A stretch of 64,000 nucleotides of DNA, from NCBI RefSeq assembly GCF_900103585.1, contig NZ_FNHV01000025.1, positions 56,930-120,929 on the forward strand, written 5' to 3'. Every line of letters starts with the position of its first letter. Position 1 is the first letter of the stretch. Both the position numbers and the translations under genes were made by a program. Origin of the DNA: Streptomyces sp. cf386 (GTDB lineage Bacteria; Actinomycetota; Actinomycetes; Streptomycetales; Streptomycetaceae). This document shows positions 26,414 to 34,582 of the stretch, piece by piece. Under the pieces are notes generated by a model. The model searched no databases. It saw nothing but the letters and a program-made list of their open reading frames with translations, and was not told the origin of the DNA.

Positions 26414-26842
26414 TCAGCCGAAGACGGACGGCGTGGTCCGCGGGTCGGCCTGAGCGGGCTGTGTCGTGATGCCCCCGGGAAAGGGCCGTTCGCCGTACGC
26501 GATGGGGGCGACGATGCCGTCGCCGGACTGGGCGGCGCGCAGCCCGCCGATGGCCTCCCCTTCCGCCCCGCCATAGGCACGGTTGGAGATACGCACCCGG
26601 TCGGCGAGCTCGTGCAGCGCGTCGGACAGGGTCTTCGCCTCGGCCTCCCAGGCCGAGGCGTAGTCGCTGAAGGCGGGGCCCATGTCGGACCCGCCGAGCG
26701 CCTCGGGCGTGTAGCACTGGGTGGCGGTGATCGCCGTACGTATCCCGGCGGTGTCGTCCCCGGCGGCGTCCAGCTTGTCGGCCTCCGAGTCCAGCTCTCC
26801 GGCCTGTATTTGGTACCCGGTACCGACCTGCCCAGCGCTCAT
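26414..26842 (-). CDS. WXG100-like / type VII secretion target protein
   Basis: A 142-aa helical-hairpin protein of the kind annotated as type VII secretion target or ESX-associated. Two amphipathic helices (about 10-35 and 60-95) are joined by a short turn with PEALGGS; the second includes ASAWEAEAKTLSDALHELADRV. Near its end NRAYGGAEGE gives a YxxxE motif, matching the YxxxD/E export signal of type VII substrates. The C-terminal tail is Pro/Gly-rich and flexible. It precedes the peptidase effector by 53 nt in the same direction and likely forms a heterodimer with its WXG domain. The start ATG at 26842 follows GGGAGGG. Confidence 0.72.
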   Translation of the reverse strand: MSAGQVGTGYQIQAGELDSEADKLDAAGDDTAGIRTAITATQCYTPEALGGSDMGPAFSDYASAWEAEAKTLSDALHELADRVRISNRAYGGAEGEAIGGLRAAQSGDGIVAPIAYGERPFPGGITTQPAQADPRTTPSVFG

Positions 26843-26986
26843 CGCGCCCTCCCCCGTGTGCGTCCCGTCATGGTGTCAAGGCCACCCGCTGTGCGGTGAG
26901 TTGCCGCGGCGGGCCGGTGCGATGACGGACTGATGGTAGGTCACCTGAGGTACGGCGCAGTAGACGGGACCTGTACGGCCGCCTGC

Positions 26987-27835
26987 CTACGCGGGCTGCG
27001 ACGGCATGGAAACTGAAGGAGCGGGCACCTCGAAGAGCTCGCGGTTGCCGGGGACGCCGATGCCGCGCCAGGTGAAGGGGATACCGCGGGCCGTGTCCGG
27101 GTCGGGGCCGTCCATCAGCTGGAAGTGGAGGTGCGGCTCGGTGGAGTTGCCCGAGTTGCCGCAGCGGGCGAGCTGCTGTCCGGCGGTCACCCGGTCGCCC
27201 TCGCGGACGGTCAGCGAGCCGCGCCGCAGGTGGGCGTAGAGCGCGTAGGTGCCGTCGCCGAGGTCGAGGACGACGTGGTTGCCGACGATCCGCTTGACGC
27301 CGGCCAGGTCGCGCACCGATGCCTCCAGGATCATCAGGTACAGCAGCGCGAGCAGTGAGGTGCGGCTGAGGTGGTCGCGCTGGTCGTCGACGACCCGTAC
27401 GACGGTGCCGTCGGCCACGGAGAGCAGCGGTGCGCCGAAGGCGGGAAAGTCACCGTTGCGGCGGGCGATCGGCCACAGCCAGCGGAAACCCGGGCGGGCG
27501 CCCGGCTCCGGCTCGGCGACGACGTCGATGGCGTAGGTCTGCCCGTACGCGTGCGTGCCATGGCTCGGAGTGCGGTCGGCCGGGCTGTTCAGCGCGGACC
27601 AGCGACCGGTGACGGGCGGATCGACCTCGACCGGTTCCCGGGCGACGCGAGGGCTGTCCGGGGCGCCGCCGCCGATCCTGTGGGCCACGATGACGATCGC
27701 GTAGGCCAGGACGAACGGCAGGAAGTTCCACCACCACGGATATCCGAGATCCAGCGAGAAGTGGGCGATGATCAGGCCGATGCCGGTCAGTTGCAGACCG
27801 CGGAAGGCGATCATGGCGAGTTTGCGTCCGGACAT
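26987..27835 (-). CDS. Membrane M23-family (LytM) metallopeptidase
   Basis: A 282-aa cell-wall endopeptidase-like protein. Two hydrophobic segments at about 8-28 and 36-52 anchor it, with the C-terminal domain outside. LytM-type metal ligands can be read as His95/Asp104 in THAYGQTYAID and His235/His237 in EPHLHFQ, with YAHL (His202) as the catalytic His; these fit the M23 pattern although the first motif is spaced more widely than the usual HxxxD. Members cleave peptidoglycan cross-bridges. It lies 40 nt downstream of an ArsR-like regulator gene and is probably controlled by it. Confidence 0.8.
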   Translation of the reverse strand: MSGRKLAMIAFRGLQLTGIGLIIAHFSLDLGYPWWWNFLPFVLAYAIVIVAHRIGGGAPDSPRVAREPVEVDPPVTGRWSALNSPADRTPSHGTHAYGQTYAIDVVAEPEPGARPGFRWLWPIARRNGDFPAFGAPLLSVADGTVVRVVDDQRDHLSRTSLLALLYLMILEASVRDLAGVKRIVGNHVVLDLGDGTYALYAHLRRGSLTVREGDRVTAGQQLARCGNSGNSTEPHLHFQLMDGPDPDTARGIPFTWRGIGVPGNRELFEVPAPSVSMPSQPA

Positions 27836-27875
27836 GGTTCCCCCTTGTTCCAGCTTGCTTGTTCGTGACTTCGCG

Positions 27876-28376
27876 TCAGGGCCGTGCCGCCGACAGCGCC
27901 ACCAGCAGCGGTACGACCCGCCCCGCCGGCACCTCGTACCGGCCCCGCCCGGTCGTGTGGAGCCAGCCCGCGCCGGTCAGTTGGCGCAGGTGGTGGTAGA
28001 TCTGGCCGGTCGTGCCCACCTCGTCCAGCTCGGCGAGTTCGGCAGCCGTGCGCCGGCCGCCGAGGATCTCGCGGAGCAGCCGCAGCCGGACCGGATGGCC
28101 GAGCGCGGCGAACGACTCGGCGGCCTCGGTCCAGTCGTCGTCGAGCAGGCCGTCGGTCAACGCGCCGTGCTGCCACTCGTACTGCTCCCCGGTCGGCAGC
28201 CGCACGGCGCCGGTGAAGAGCACTCCCCCGTCGGCCGCCTTCAGCTCGGCCAACTGGTCCTTGAACCCCTGCAGGGCCCAGAAGTCGCCCTCGCCGAGGC
28301 GGGGTGCGGTGTGCTGCGCGTTCTCCAGCGCGGCCAGCCGTCGCTCCAGGTCGGCGACGCGGTGTTCGAGTTCCAC
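27876..28376 (-). CDS. ArsR-like winged-helix regulator
   Basis: A 166-aa transcription factor. Residues 1-20 form a coiled coil (VADLERRLAALE), then a middle region, and a C-terminal winged helix: FAALGHPVRLRLLREIL, RTAAELAEL, GQIYHHLRQLTGAGWL. No Cys metal-binding motif is present, so it likely senses something other than arsenic. The downstream M23 peptidase gene is 40 nt away in the same direction. A perfect 12-bp palindrome lies 20 nt upstream of the start and is a candidate operator for autoregulation. Confidence 0.82.
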   Translation of the reverse strand: MELEHRVADLERRLAALENAQHTAPRLGEGDFWALQGFKDQLAELKAADGGVLFTGAVRLPTGEQYEWQHGALTDGLLDDDWTEAAESFAALGHPVRLRLLREILGGRRTAAELAELDEVGTTGQIYHHLRQLTGAGWLHTTGRGRYEVPAGRVVPLLVALSAARP

Positions 28377-28384
28377 GCCTCGAT

Positions 28385-28407
28385 ATTACGGAACTACGTA
28401 ATTACGT
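28385..28407. promoter_or_regulatory. Palindromic operator candidate upstream of the ArsR-like gene
   Basis: ACGTAATTACGT at 28396-28407 is a perfect palindrome, and ATTACG (28385) pairs with CGTAAT (28397), making two overlapping dyads. It is AT-rich against a GC-rich background and close to the start codon, as expected of an autoregulatory site. Confidence 0.6.
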
Positions 28408-28464
28408 GCAACCGCCAATCGCCCCCCCCACCGACGACCGGCGGCACGAGCGCCGGCAGCACGA

Positions 28465-28500
28465 CGAAGCCCCCGCCCGGCGAACCGGACGGGGGCTTCG
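28465..28500 (-). terminator. Terminator of the purSQL operon
   Basis: CGAAGCCCCCGTCCGGTTC-type stem: arms CGAAGCCCCCG and CGGGGGCTTCG flank an internal CCGG/CCGG pairing, 18 nt after the purL stop codon on the minus strand. Confidence 0.8.
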
Positions 28501-28518
28501 GAGCCGTAGAGCCGCTGC

Positions 28519-30777
28519 CTACTTGAGCAGTGCCGGGATCGTCTCCTCGTGCGCCACGCGCAGCTCCTCCAGGGTGAGCGCGAACTCGCCCTGAACGTCC
28601 ACGGTGTCGCCGTCGACGACACCGATGCGGGTGACCGGCAGGCCCCGCGCACCGCACATGTCGTTGAAGCGGACCTCCTCGGAGCGCGGCACGGCGACGA
28701 CCGCGCGCCCCGCCGACTCGGAGAACAGGAGGGTGAAGGCGTCGAGCCCGTCCGGTACGACCAGACGCGCGCCCTTGCCGCCGAGCAGCGCCGACTCCAC
28801 GACCGCCTGGATCAGGCCGCCGTCGGACAGGTCGTGCGCGGAGTCGATCATGCCGTCGCGGGAGGCGGAGATCAGGATCTCGGCGAGCAGGCGCTCGCGC
28901 TCCAGGTCGACCTTGGGCGGCAGACCACCGAGGTGGTCGTGCACGACCTGCGACCAGGCCGAACCGCTGAACTCCTCCCGCGTGTCGCCGAGGAGGTACA
29001 GCAGCTGGCCCTCCTCCTGGAAGGCGACCGGCGTGCGCCGGGCCACGTCGTCGATGACGCCGAGGACCGCGACGACCGGGGTCGGGTGGATGGCCACCTC
29101 GCCCGTCTGGTTGTAGAGCGAGACATTGCCGCCCGTGACCGGCGTGCCCAGCTGCTGACAGGCGTCGGCGAGTCCGCGCACCGCCTCCGCGAACTGCCAC
29201 ATCACCGCCGGGTCCTCCGGCGAGCCGAAGTTCAGGCAGTCGGACACCGCGAGCGGCTTGGCGCCGGTCGTGGCGACGTTGCGGTACGCCTCCGCCAGCG
29301 CCAGCTGGGCGCCGTGGTACGGGTCCAGCTTGGCGTACCGGCCGTTGCCGTCCGTCGCGATGGCGACGCCGAGGCCGGTCTCCTCGTCGATGCGGATCAT
29401 GCCGGAGTCCTCGGGCTGGGCGAGGACGGTGTTGCCCTGCACGAAGTGGTCGTACTGCGAAGTGATCCACTTCTTGGATGCCTGGTTGGGAGAGGCCACC
29501 AGCTTCAGGACCTGGTCCTTCAGCTCCTCGCTCGTCTCCGGCCGCGGCAGCTTGTTCGCGTCGTCGGCCTGGAGCTCGTCCTGCCAGGAGGGGCGGGCGT
29601 ACGGGCGCTCGTAGACCGGGCCCTCGTGCGCCACGGTGCGCGGGTCGACGTCGACGATCTTGCCGCCGTGCCAGTAGATCTCCAGGCGGTCGCCGTCGGT
29701 CACCTCACCGATGACGGTGGCGATGACGTCCCACTTCTCGCAGATCTCCAGGAACCGGTCGACCTTCTCCGGCTCGACGACCGCGCACATGCGTTCCTGC
29801 GACTCGCTCATGAGGATTTCCTCGGGCGAGAGCGTCGAATCACGCAGGGGTACGTCGTCCAGGGTGACGCGCATGCCGCCGGAGCCGTTGGAGGCCAGCT
29901 CGGACGTCGCGCAGGACAGACCCGCCGCGCCCAGGTCCTGGATACCGACGACCAGCTTCTCGGCGAACGCCTCCAGGGTGCACTCGATGAGCAGCTTCTC
30001 CTGGAAGGGGTCGCCGACCTGGACGGCCGGACGCTTCGACGGCTTGGCGTCGTCGAAGGTCTCCGAGGCGAGGATCGAGGCGCCGCCGATGCCGTCACCA
30101 CCCGTACGGGCCCCGTACAGGATGACCTTGTTGCCCGCGCCGGACGCCTTCGCGAGGTGGATGTCCTCGTGCCGCATCACACCGATGGCACCGGCGTTGA
30201 CCAGCGGGTTGCCCTGGTAGCAGGAGTCGAAGACGACCTCGCCGCCGATGTTGGGCAGGCCCAGGCAGTTGCCGTAGCCGCCGATGCCGGCGACGACACC
30301 CGGCAGCACCCGCTTGGTGTCGGGGTGGTCGGCCGCACCGAACCGCAGCGGGTCGACGACGGCGACGGGCCGCGCACCCATGGCGATGATGTCGCGGACG
30401 ATGCCGCCGACACCGGTGGCCGCGCCCTGGTAGGGCTCGACGTACGACGGGTGGTTGTGCGACTCGACCTTGAAGGTGACCGCGTAGCCCTGGCCGACGT
30501 CGACGACACCGGCGTTCTCGCCGATACCCACGAGCAGCGCGTCGGACTGAGGGGCCTTCTCGCCGAACTGGCGCAGATGCACCTTCGACGACTTGTAGGA
30601 GCAGTGCTCGGACCACATGACGGAGTACATGGCGAGCTCGGCACCGGTGGGCCGGCGGCCGAGGATCTCCACGACCTTCTCGTACTCGTCCTTCTTCAGA
30701 CCGAGTTCGGCCCAGGGCAGCTCGACGTCGGGGGTCGCGGCCGCGTGCTCGACCGTGTCCAGAGGCGTCCGGCTCAT
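28519..30777 (-). CDS. purL: Phosphoribosylformylglycinamidine synthase subunit PurL
   Basis: Large subunit of FGAM synthase, step 4 of purine synthesis: ATP-dependent amidation of FGAR with ammonia delivered from PurQ. The 752-aa length marks the small three-component form that needs PurS and PurQ. Visible family blocks: SEHCSYKSSKVHLR near the N-terminus, ESHNHPSY, GAATGVGGIVRDI, GDQDLGAAG-like QDLGAAGLSCATSE, and DLSDGGL near the C-terminus. The start codon overlaps the purQ stop by 4 nt (ATGA), so translation is coupled in the order purS-purQ-purL. Confidence 0.98.
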   Translation of the reverse strand: MSRTPLDTVEHAAATPDVELPWAELGLKKDEYEKVVEILGRRPTGAELAMYSVMWSEHCSYKSSKVHLRQFGEKAPQSDALLVGIGENAGVVDVGQGYAVTFKVESHNHPSYVEPYQGAATGVGGIVRDIIAMGARPVAVVDPLRFGAADHPDTKRVLPGVVAGIGGYGNCLGLPNIGGEVVFDSCYQGNPLVNAGAIGVMRHEDIHLAKASGAGNKVILYGARTGGDGIGGASILASETFDDAKPSKRPAVQVGDPFQEKLLIECTLEAFAEKLVVGIQDLGAAGLSCATSELASNGSGGMRVTLDDVPLRDSTLSPEEILMSESQERMCAVVEPEKVDRFLEICEKWDVIATVIGEVTDGDRLEIYWHGGKIVDVDPRTVAHEGPVYERPYARPSWQDELQADDANKLPRPETSEELKDQVLKLVASPNQASKKWITSQYDHFVQGNTVLAQPEDSGMIRIDEETGLGVAIATDGNGRYAKLDPYHGAQLALAEAYRNVATTGAKPLAVSDCLNFGSPEDPAVMWQFAEAVRGLADACQQLGTPVTGGNVSLYNQTGEVAIHPTPVVAVLGVIDDVARRTPVAFQEEGQLLYLLGDTREEFSGSAWSQVVHDHLGGLPPKVDLERERLLAEILISASRDGMIDSAHDLSDGGLIQAVVESALLGGKGARLVVPDGLDAFTLLFSESAGRAVVAVPRSEEVRFNDMCGARGLPVTRIGVVDGDTVDVQGEFALTLEELRVAHEETIPALLK

Positions 30778-31454
30778 GCGTTGACCAGCTTCTTGAGGAT
30801 CGAGGTGAAGAAGGGGAGACCGTCGGTGCGGCCGGACCCGATGAGGGGCTCGACGGCGTGCTCCGGGTGCGGCATGAGGCCCACGACGTTCCCGGCCTCG
30901 TTGGTGATGCCGGCGATGTCGTTGAGCGAGCCGTTCGGGTTGAAGTCGAGGTAACGGAAGGCGACCCGCCCCTCGGCCTCCAGCTTGTCCAGCGTGTACT
31001 GGTCGGCGACGTAGCGGCCGTCCATGTTCTTCAGCGGGATGTGGATCTCCTGGCCGGACGCGTAGTCGGCGGTCCAGGCCGTGTCCGCGTTCTCCACCCG
31101 CAGCTTCTGGTCGCGGCAGATGAAGTGCAGGTGGTCGTTGCCGAGCATCCCGCCGGGCAGCAGGTGGGCCTCGGTCAGGACCTGGAAGCCGTTGCAGATA
31201 CCGAGGACCGGGAGGCCGGCCTTCGCCTGCTCGATGACCGTCTCCATCACGGGCGAGAAGCGGGAGATGGCGCCGGCCCGCAGATAGTCGCCGTAGGAGA
31301 AACCGCCGGGCAGCACCACGGCGTCGACCTGCTTGAGGTCCTTGTCCTTGTGCCAGAGAGCGACCGGTTCGGCACCCGCGAGGCGGATCGCGCGCTGGGT
31401 GTCCCGGTCGTCGAGACTCCCCGGGAAAGTGACGACGCCAATACGAGCGGTCAC
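30774..31454 (-). CDS. purQ: Phosphoribosylformylglycinamidine synthase glutaminase subunit PurQ
   Basis: Class I glutamine amidotransferase subunit that releases ammonia for PurL. At 226 aa it has the full triad: nucleophile Cys87 in LGICNGFQ, and His196 and Glu198 in MPHPEHA. The GGFSYGDYLRAGA oxyanion region is also intact. The start overlaps the purS stop by 4 nt and its stop overlaps the purL start by 4 nt. Confidence 0.98.
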   Translation of the reverse strand: MTARIGVVTFPGSLDDRDTQRAIRLAGAEPVALWHKDKDLKQVDAVVLPGGFSYGDYLRAGAISRFSPVMETVIEQAKAGLPVLGICNGFQVLTEAHLLPGGMLGNDHLHFICRDQKLRVENADTAWTADYASGQEIHIPLKNMDGRYVADQYTLDKLEAEGRVAFRYLDFNPNGSLNDIAGITNEAGNVVGLMPHPEHAVEPLIGSGRTDGLPFFTSILKKLVNA

Positions 31455-31720
31455 TTCGCGGCCTCCGCGACTTCCTCCACCTTGACGGTGAAGTCCTCGA
31501 TCACGGTGTTGGCGAGGAAGGATTCCGCAAGATCATGGATGCGGGCGAGCGCGGCCTCGTCAACCGGCCCGTCAACTTCCAGTTCGAATCGCTTTCCCTG
31601 ACGTACGTCCGAGATGCCTTCGAAACCCAGCCGCGGCAGTGCGCGCTGCACCGCCTGGCCCTGGGGGTCGAGGATCTCCGGCTTGAGCATGACGTCGACT
31701 ACGACGCGTGCCACGTGCAC
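31451..31720 (-). CDS. purS: Phosphoribosylformylglycinamidine synthase subunit PurS
   Basis: Small 89-aa subunit that bridges PurL and PurQ and helps channel ammonia. It shows the PurS beta-alpha pattern starting VARVVVDVMLKPEILDPQG, then VQRALPRLGFEGISDVRQGK. First gene of the purSQL operon. The GTG at 31720 lies about 275 nt from the divergent lsrL gene, and the region between carries repeated GCAGGT elements. Confidence 0.96.
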   Translation of the reverse strand: MHVARVVVDVMLKPEILDPQGQAVQRALPRLGFEGISDVRQGKRFELEVDGPVDEAALARIHDLAESFLANTVIEDFTVKVEEVAEAAK

Positions 31721-31740
31721 TCCCGGTGGTGTGGTGCTGA

Positions 31741-31773
31741 GCAGGTTCCTGCAGGTGGTTTCAGACTACCTGC
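31741..31773. promoter_or_regulatory. GCAGGT repeats in the purS-lsrL intergenic region
   Basis: GCAGGT occurs at 31741 and 31751 and its complement ACCTGC at 31768, giving one direct and one inverted pair immediately upstream of purS. It is a plausible operator for purine-responsive control, unproven. Confidence 0.4.
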
Positions 31774-31994
31774 ACAAAATTTCTACGCGCGTCGACTTGT
31801 AGGAATCTACGTGACGGCTGTCACGGCGGGGAGGAACAGCGAGTGACGGCGAAAAGTTCCGGAAAAGATCCCGGATCGACACCCGATACCTATTGCGCTC
31901 GGACACGCGGGAGGATTTAGTCGGGCTTCACATCGCATTGTCGGGCACTGTACAAATGAATTGTCAGCGTGCCGGTACGAAGGGACCGATATTC

Positions 31995-32312
31995 GTGGCG
32001 CAGAAGGTCGTGGTCACGCTCTTTGACGACATCGACGGCTCAGAAGCGGCGGAAACGATCGCCTTCGGACTCGACGGCAAGTCGTACGAGATCGACCTGA
32101 ATGAAACCAATGCCAAGAAACTGCGTAAGGCGCTCGCGCCCTACGTGGACGCGGGCCGCAAGCGGTCGAAGTCAGGCAAGGCGTACAAGCAGACCGAGGT
32201 CGCCCCTGACCCGGCGGCCGTCCGGGCCTGGGCCCAGGCCAACAAGATGGAGGTGCCGGCCCGCGGCCGGATCCCCAAGAAGGTCTACGAGGCGTTCAGC
32301 GCGGCGCAGTGA
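31995..32312 (+). CDS. lsrL: Lsr2-family nucleoid-associated protein LsrL
   Basis: A 105-aa xenogeneic silencer-type protein. It starts MAQKVVVTLFDDIDGSEA, the Lsr2 dimerisation domain, and ends with a helical DNA-binding domain containing RGR (residues 90-92), the minor-groove hook that reads AT-rich DNA. The linker is short and Lys/Arg/Ser-rich. Its sequence differs from the main Streptomyces Lsr2 (which has a longer Gly/Arg linker), and the position next to the purSQL operon matches the paralogue named LsrL, whose targets overlap those of Lsr2. The GTG at 31995 gives the conserved N-terminus. Confidence 0.88.
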   Translation: MAQKVVVTLFDDIDGSEAAETIAFGLDGKSYEIDLNETNAKKLRKALAPYVDAGRKRSKSGKAYKQTEVAPDPAAVRAWAQANKMEVPARGRIPKKVYEAFSAAQ

Positions 32313-32338
32313 CGCCGGCCTGAGGTCTGCCGAGGTTG

Positions 32339-32366
32339 CCTCAGGGTCCGTCAGCGGGCCCTGAGG
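32339..32366 (+). terminator. Terminator of lsrL
   Basis: CCTCAGGGTCC and GGGCCCTGAGG form an 11-bp stem (one T-G pair) with a 6-nt loop, 27 nt after the stop codon. An overlapping CCTGAGG/CCTCAGG pairing upstream could form an alternative stem. Confidence 0.7.
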
Positions 32367-32397
32367 ACGGCCCACTTGGACCGGTGCGACAACCGAC

Positions 32398-32428
32398 TTG
32401 CGCTACCCCCCTGCCGATCAGCTAATGT
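32398..32428 (+). promoter_or_regulatory. Putative tRNA-Gly promoter
   Basis: TTGCGC at 32398 and TAATGT at 32423 are 19 nt apart and precede tRNA-Gly(TCC) by about 50 nt. Read by eye. Confidence 0.45.
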
Positions 32429-32476
32429 CTGGGACACGCCGCCGGGCGGGCCGAAAAAGTCCAGCTCGCGGGGCTT

Positions 32477-32548
32477 GCGGGTGTAGTTCAGTAGTAGAAC
32501 ATCCCCCTTCCAGGGGGAAGGCGCAGTGTGCAATTCCTGTCACCCGCT
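32477..32548 (+). tRNA. tRNA-Gly (TCC)
   Basis: A 72-nt cloverleaf with acceptor stem GCGGGTG/CACCCGC, anticodon stem TCCCC/GGGGA around CTTCCAG giving anticodon TCC. CCA is not encoded. Confidence 0.93.
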
Positions 32549-32628
32549 CCGCACCGCCGTCCGAACCACTGATGTGGATCAGGTAGGCTGGTGCTCGCGC
32601 CGATCGGTGAGAGCCGTTCGGAGGCAAT

Positions 32629-32701
32629 GCGGACGTAGCTCAGTTGGTAGAGCGCAACCTTGCCAAGGTTGAGGTCGCGAGTTCGAGCCTCGTCGTCCGC
32701 T
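32629..32701 (+). tRNA. tRNA-Gly (GCC), copy 1
   Basis: A 73-nt cloverleaf with acceptor stem GCGGACG/CGTCCGC and anticodon GCC in loop TTGCCAA. It differs from the copy at 36485 by a compensated base pair in the acceptor stem and one T-loop base. Confidence 0.95.
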
Positions 32702-32709
32702 CGGGAATG

Positions 32710-32740
32710 AGACCCCGGTCCTGATGGACCGGGGTCTTTT
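32710..32740 (+). terminator. Terminator after the tRNA-Gly pair
   Basis: AGACCCCGGTCC and GGACCGGGGTCT form a perfect 12-bp stem with a TGAT loop and a TTTT tail. Confidence 0.92.
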
Positions 32741-32833
32741 CGTGTGCCTTCCCTCTGGGCCTCTGACATTTGTCATGCGGAGTGGTGACAGCGCGCACTG
32801 CTGCCGGCCTCGGATCGCCGGGACGCTGGTGTC

Positions 32834-33793
32834 ATGAACATCAACGAACACGAACACGTGATTGAGGTCACCGACCTGCGTCGTGTTTACGGGGGCGGGT
32901 TCGAGGCGGTGCGCGGAATCTCGTTCTCCGTGAACCGCGGAGAGGTCTTCGCGCTGCTCGGCACCAACGGCGCGGGCAAGACGTCGACCGTAGAGCTGCT
33001 GGAAGGGCTGGCGCGACCCGCCGAGGGGCGGGTCCGGGTACTCGGGCACGATCCCTACGCCGAGCGGGACGTCGTACGGCCGCGGACCGGGGTGATGTTG
33101 CAGGAGGGCGGCTTTCCGTCCGAGCTGACCGTCGCCGAGACCGCGCGGATGTGGGCGGCGTGCGTGAGCGGGGCCATGCCCGAGGCGGAGGCGCTGGACC
33201 TGGTCGGGCTCGGGCGGCGGGCCGGGGTGCGGGTGAAGCAGCTGTCCGGAGGTGAACGGCGGCGGCTGGACCTGGCGCTCGCGTTGCTCGGCAAGCCCGA
33301 GGTGCTGTTCCTGGACGAGCCGACGACCGGCCTCGACGCCGAAGGGCGCCGGGACACCTGGGAGTTGGTGAAGGAGCTGCGCGACGCCGGTACGACCGTG
33401 CTGCTGACCACGCACTACCTCGAAGAGGCCGAGAACCTCGCCGACCGGCTGGCGATCCTGCACGAGGGACGCATAGCGGCGGCCGGGACCCCGGCCGAGG
33501 TGACGGCGGCCCAGCCCTCGCGGATCTCCTTCGAGCTGCCCCAGGGCTACTTCGTGGGAGACCTGCCGCCCCTCGCCGACATGGGAGTGAGCGAGCACGA
33601 GGTCGACGGGCGCATCGTACGGCTGCGGACCCACGCGTTGCAGCGGACCGCGACCCGGCTGCTGGTGTGGGCCGACACGGCAGGGGTGGAGCTGCGGCGG
33701 CTGGACGTGCGGCCGGCGTCGCTGGAGGAGGCGTTCCTGGGGATCGCCCGGGAGGCGGCCGGCGCCGCCGAGAAGAAGGAGTACGCGGCATGA
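32834..33793 (+). CDS. ABC transporter ATP-binding protein (DrrA/ABC-2 type)
   Basis: A 319-aa ATPase of an ABC-2 exporter. Walker A is GTNGAGKT (43-50), the signature is LSGGE, followed by Walker B VLFLDEPTTGLD and the H-loop LTTHYLEEAE. The C-terminal 90 residues form the accessory domain typical of DrrA-like drug and antibiotic exporters. First gene of a four-gene operon with its permease, a sensor kinase and a response regulator, each start overlapping or close to the previous stop, so it is likely a drug or lipid exporter under its own two-component system. Confidence 0.92.
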   Translation: MNINEHEHVIEVTDLRRVYGGGFEAVRGISFSVNRGEVFALLGTNGAGKTSTVELLEGLARPAEGRVRVLGHDPYAERDVVRPRTGVMLQEGGFPSELTVAETARMWAACVSGAMPEAEALDLVGLGRRAGVRVKQLSGGERRRLDLALALLGKPEVLFLDEPTTGLDAEGRRDTWELVKELRDAGTTVLLTTHYLEEAENLADRLAILHEGRIAAAGTPAEVTAAQPSRISFELPQGYFVGDLPPLADMGVSEHEVDGRIVRLRTHALQRTATRLLVWADTAGVELRRLDVRPASLEEAFLGIAREAAGAAEKKEYAA

Positions 33794-34566
33794 GTACGGC
33801 GGTGACCACCCCGGTGGGGCGTATGACGGCGTTGGCCAGGGCCGAGCTGACGTTGCTCGGGCGCAGCAAGGGCACGCTGTTCGCGGCGTTGTTCGTGCCG
33901 CTGGTGCTTCCCGTCAGCGTGCGGGAGGCGGCGAAGGGGATGGACCTGGCGGAGGCCGGTCTCACCCTCGGCACGGTCATCCTGCCCGCCTCGATCGGCT
34001 TCTCGCTGCTCTACGCGGTCTACACGACACTCGTCGCCGTCTACACCGCCCGACGTGAGGAACTCGTCCTCAAACGGCTGCGCACCGGCGAGCTGAAGGA
34101 CACCGAGATCCTGGCCGGGGCAGCACTGCCCGCCGTGGCCACGGGCCTCGCGCAGTGCCTGGTGCTGACGGTCGGCTGCACCGTCCTGTTGGACGTGGGC
34201 GCGCCCCGTGCTCCCCATCTCGCCGTGCTGGGCCTGCTGTTGGGGCTGGTGCTGTGCGCGTCTCTGGCCGCCGTGACCGCGGCGCTCACCCGCACCGTCG
34301 AGAGTGCGCAGGTCACGACCCTGCCCGTGACGCTTCTCTCCATGATTTTCTCCGGGATGTTCATCCCCCTGGAGATGCTGCCGGACCGGATGGCCTCGGT
34401 GTGCGAACTGCTGCCGCTCACCCCGGTGATCACCCTGCTGCGGGGTGGCTGGACCGGTGAGCTGTCGGCGTACGAGGTGATCGGTCCCGTGCTGACCGGG
34501 CTGGCCTGGGCGGTCCTGGGCGTGTTGGCTGTGCGACGGTGGTTCCGATGGGAGCCGCGGCACTGA
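33790..34566 (+). CDS. ABC-2 type transporter permease
   Basis: A 258-aa integral membrane protein with about six hydrophobic segments, the usual ABC-2 layout: an N-terminal cytoplasmic piece, a helix near 28-45, a long loop with TARREELVLKRLRTGELK coupling to the ATPase, and a C-terminal WEPRH tail. The ATG at 33790 overlaps the ATPase stop as ATGA. The pair forms a half-transporter dimer; the cargo is unknown. Confidence 0.9.
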   Translation: MSTAVTTPVGRMTALARAELTLLGRSKGTLFAALFVPLVLPVSVREAAKGMDLAEAGLTLGTVILPASIGFSLLYAVYTTLVAVYTARREELVLKRLRTGELKDTEILAGAALPAVATGLAQCLVLTVGCTVLLDVGAPRAPHLAVLGLLLGLVLCASLAAVTAALTRTVESAQVTTLPVTLLSMIFSGMFIPLEMLPDRMASVCELLPLTPVITLLRGGWTGELSAYEVIGPVLTGLAWAVLGVLAVRRWFRWEPRH

Positions 34567-34582
34567 GGCAGGGGGACGGGGT

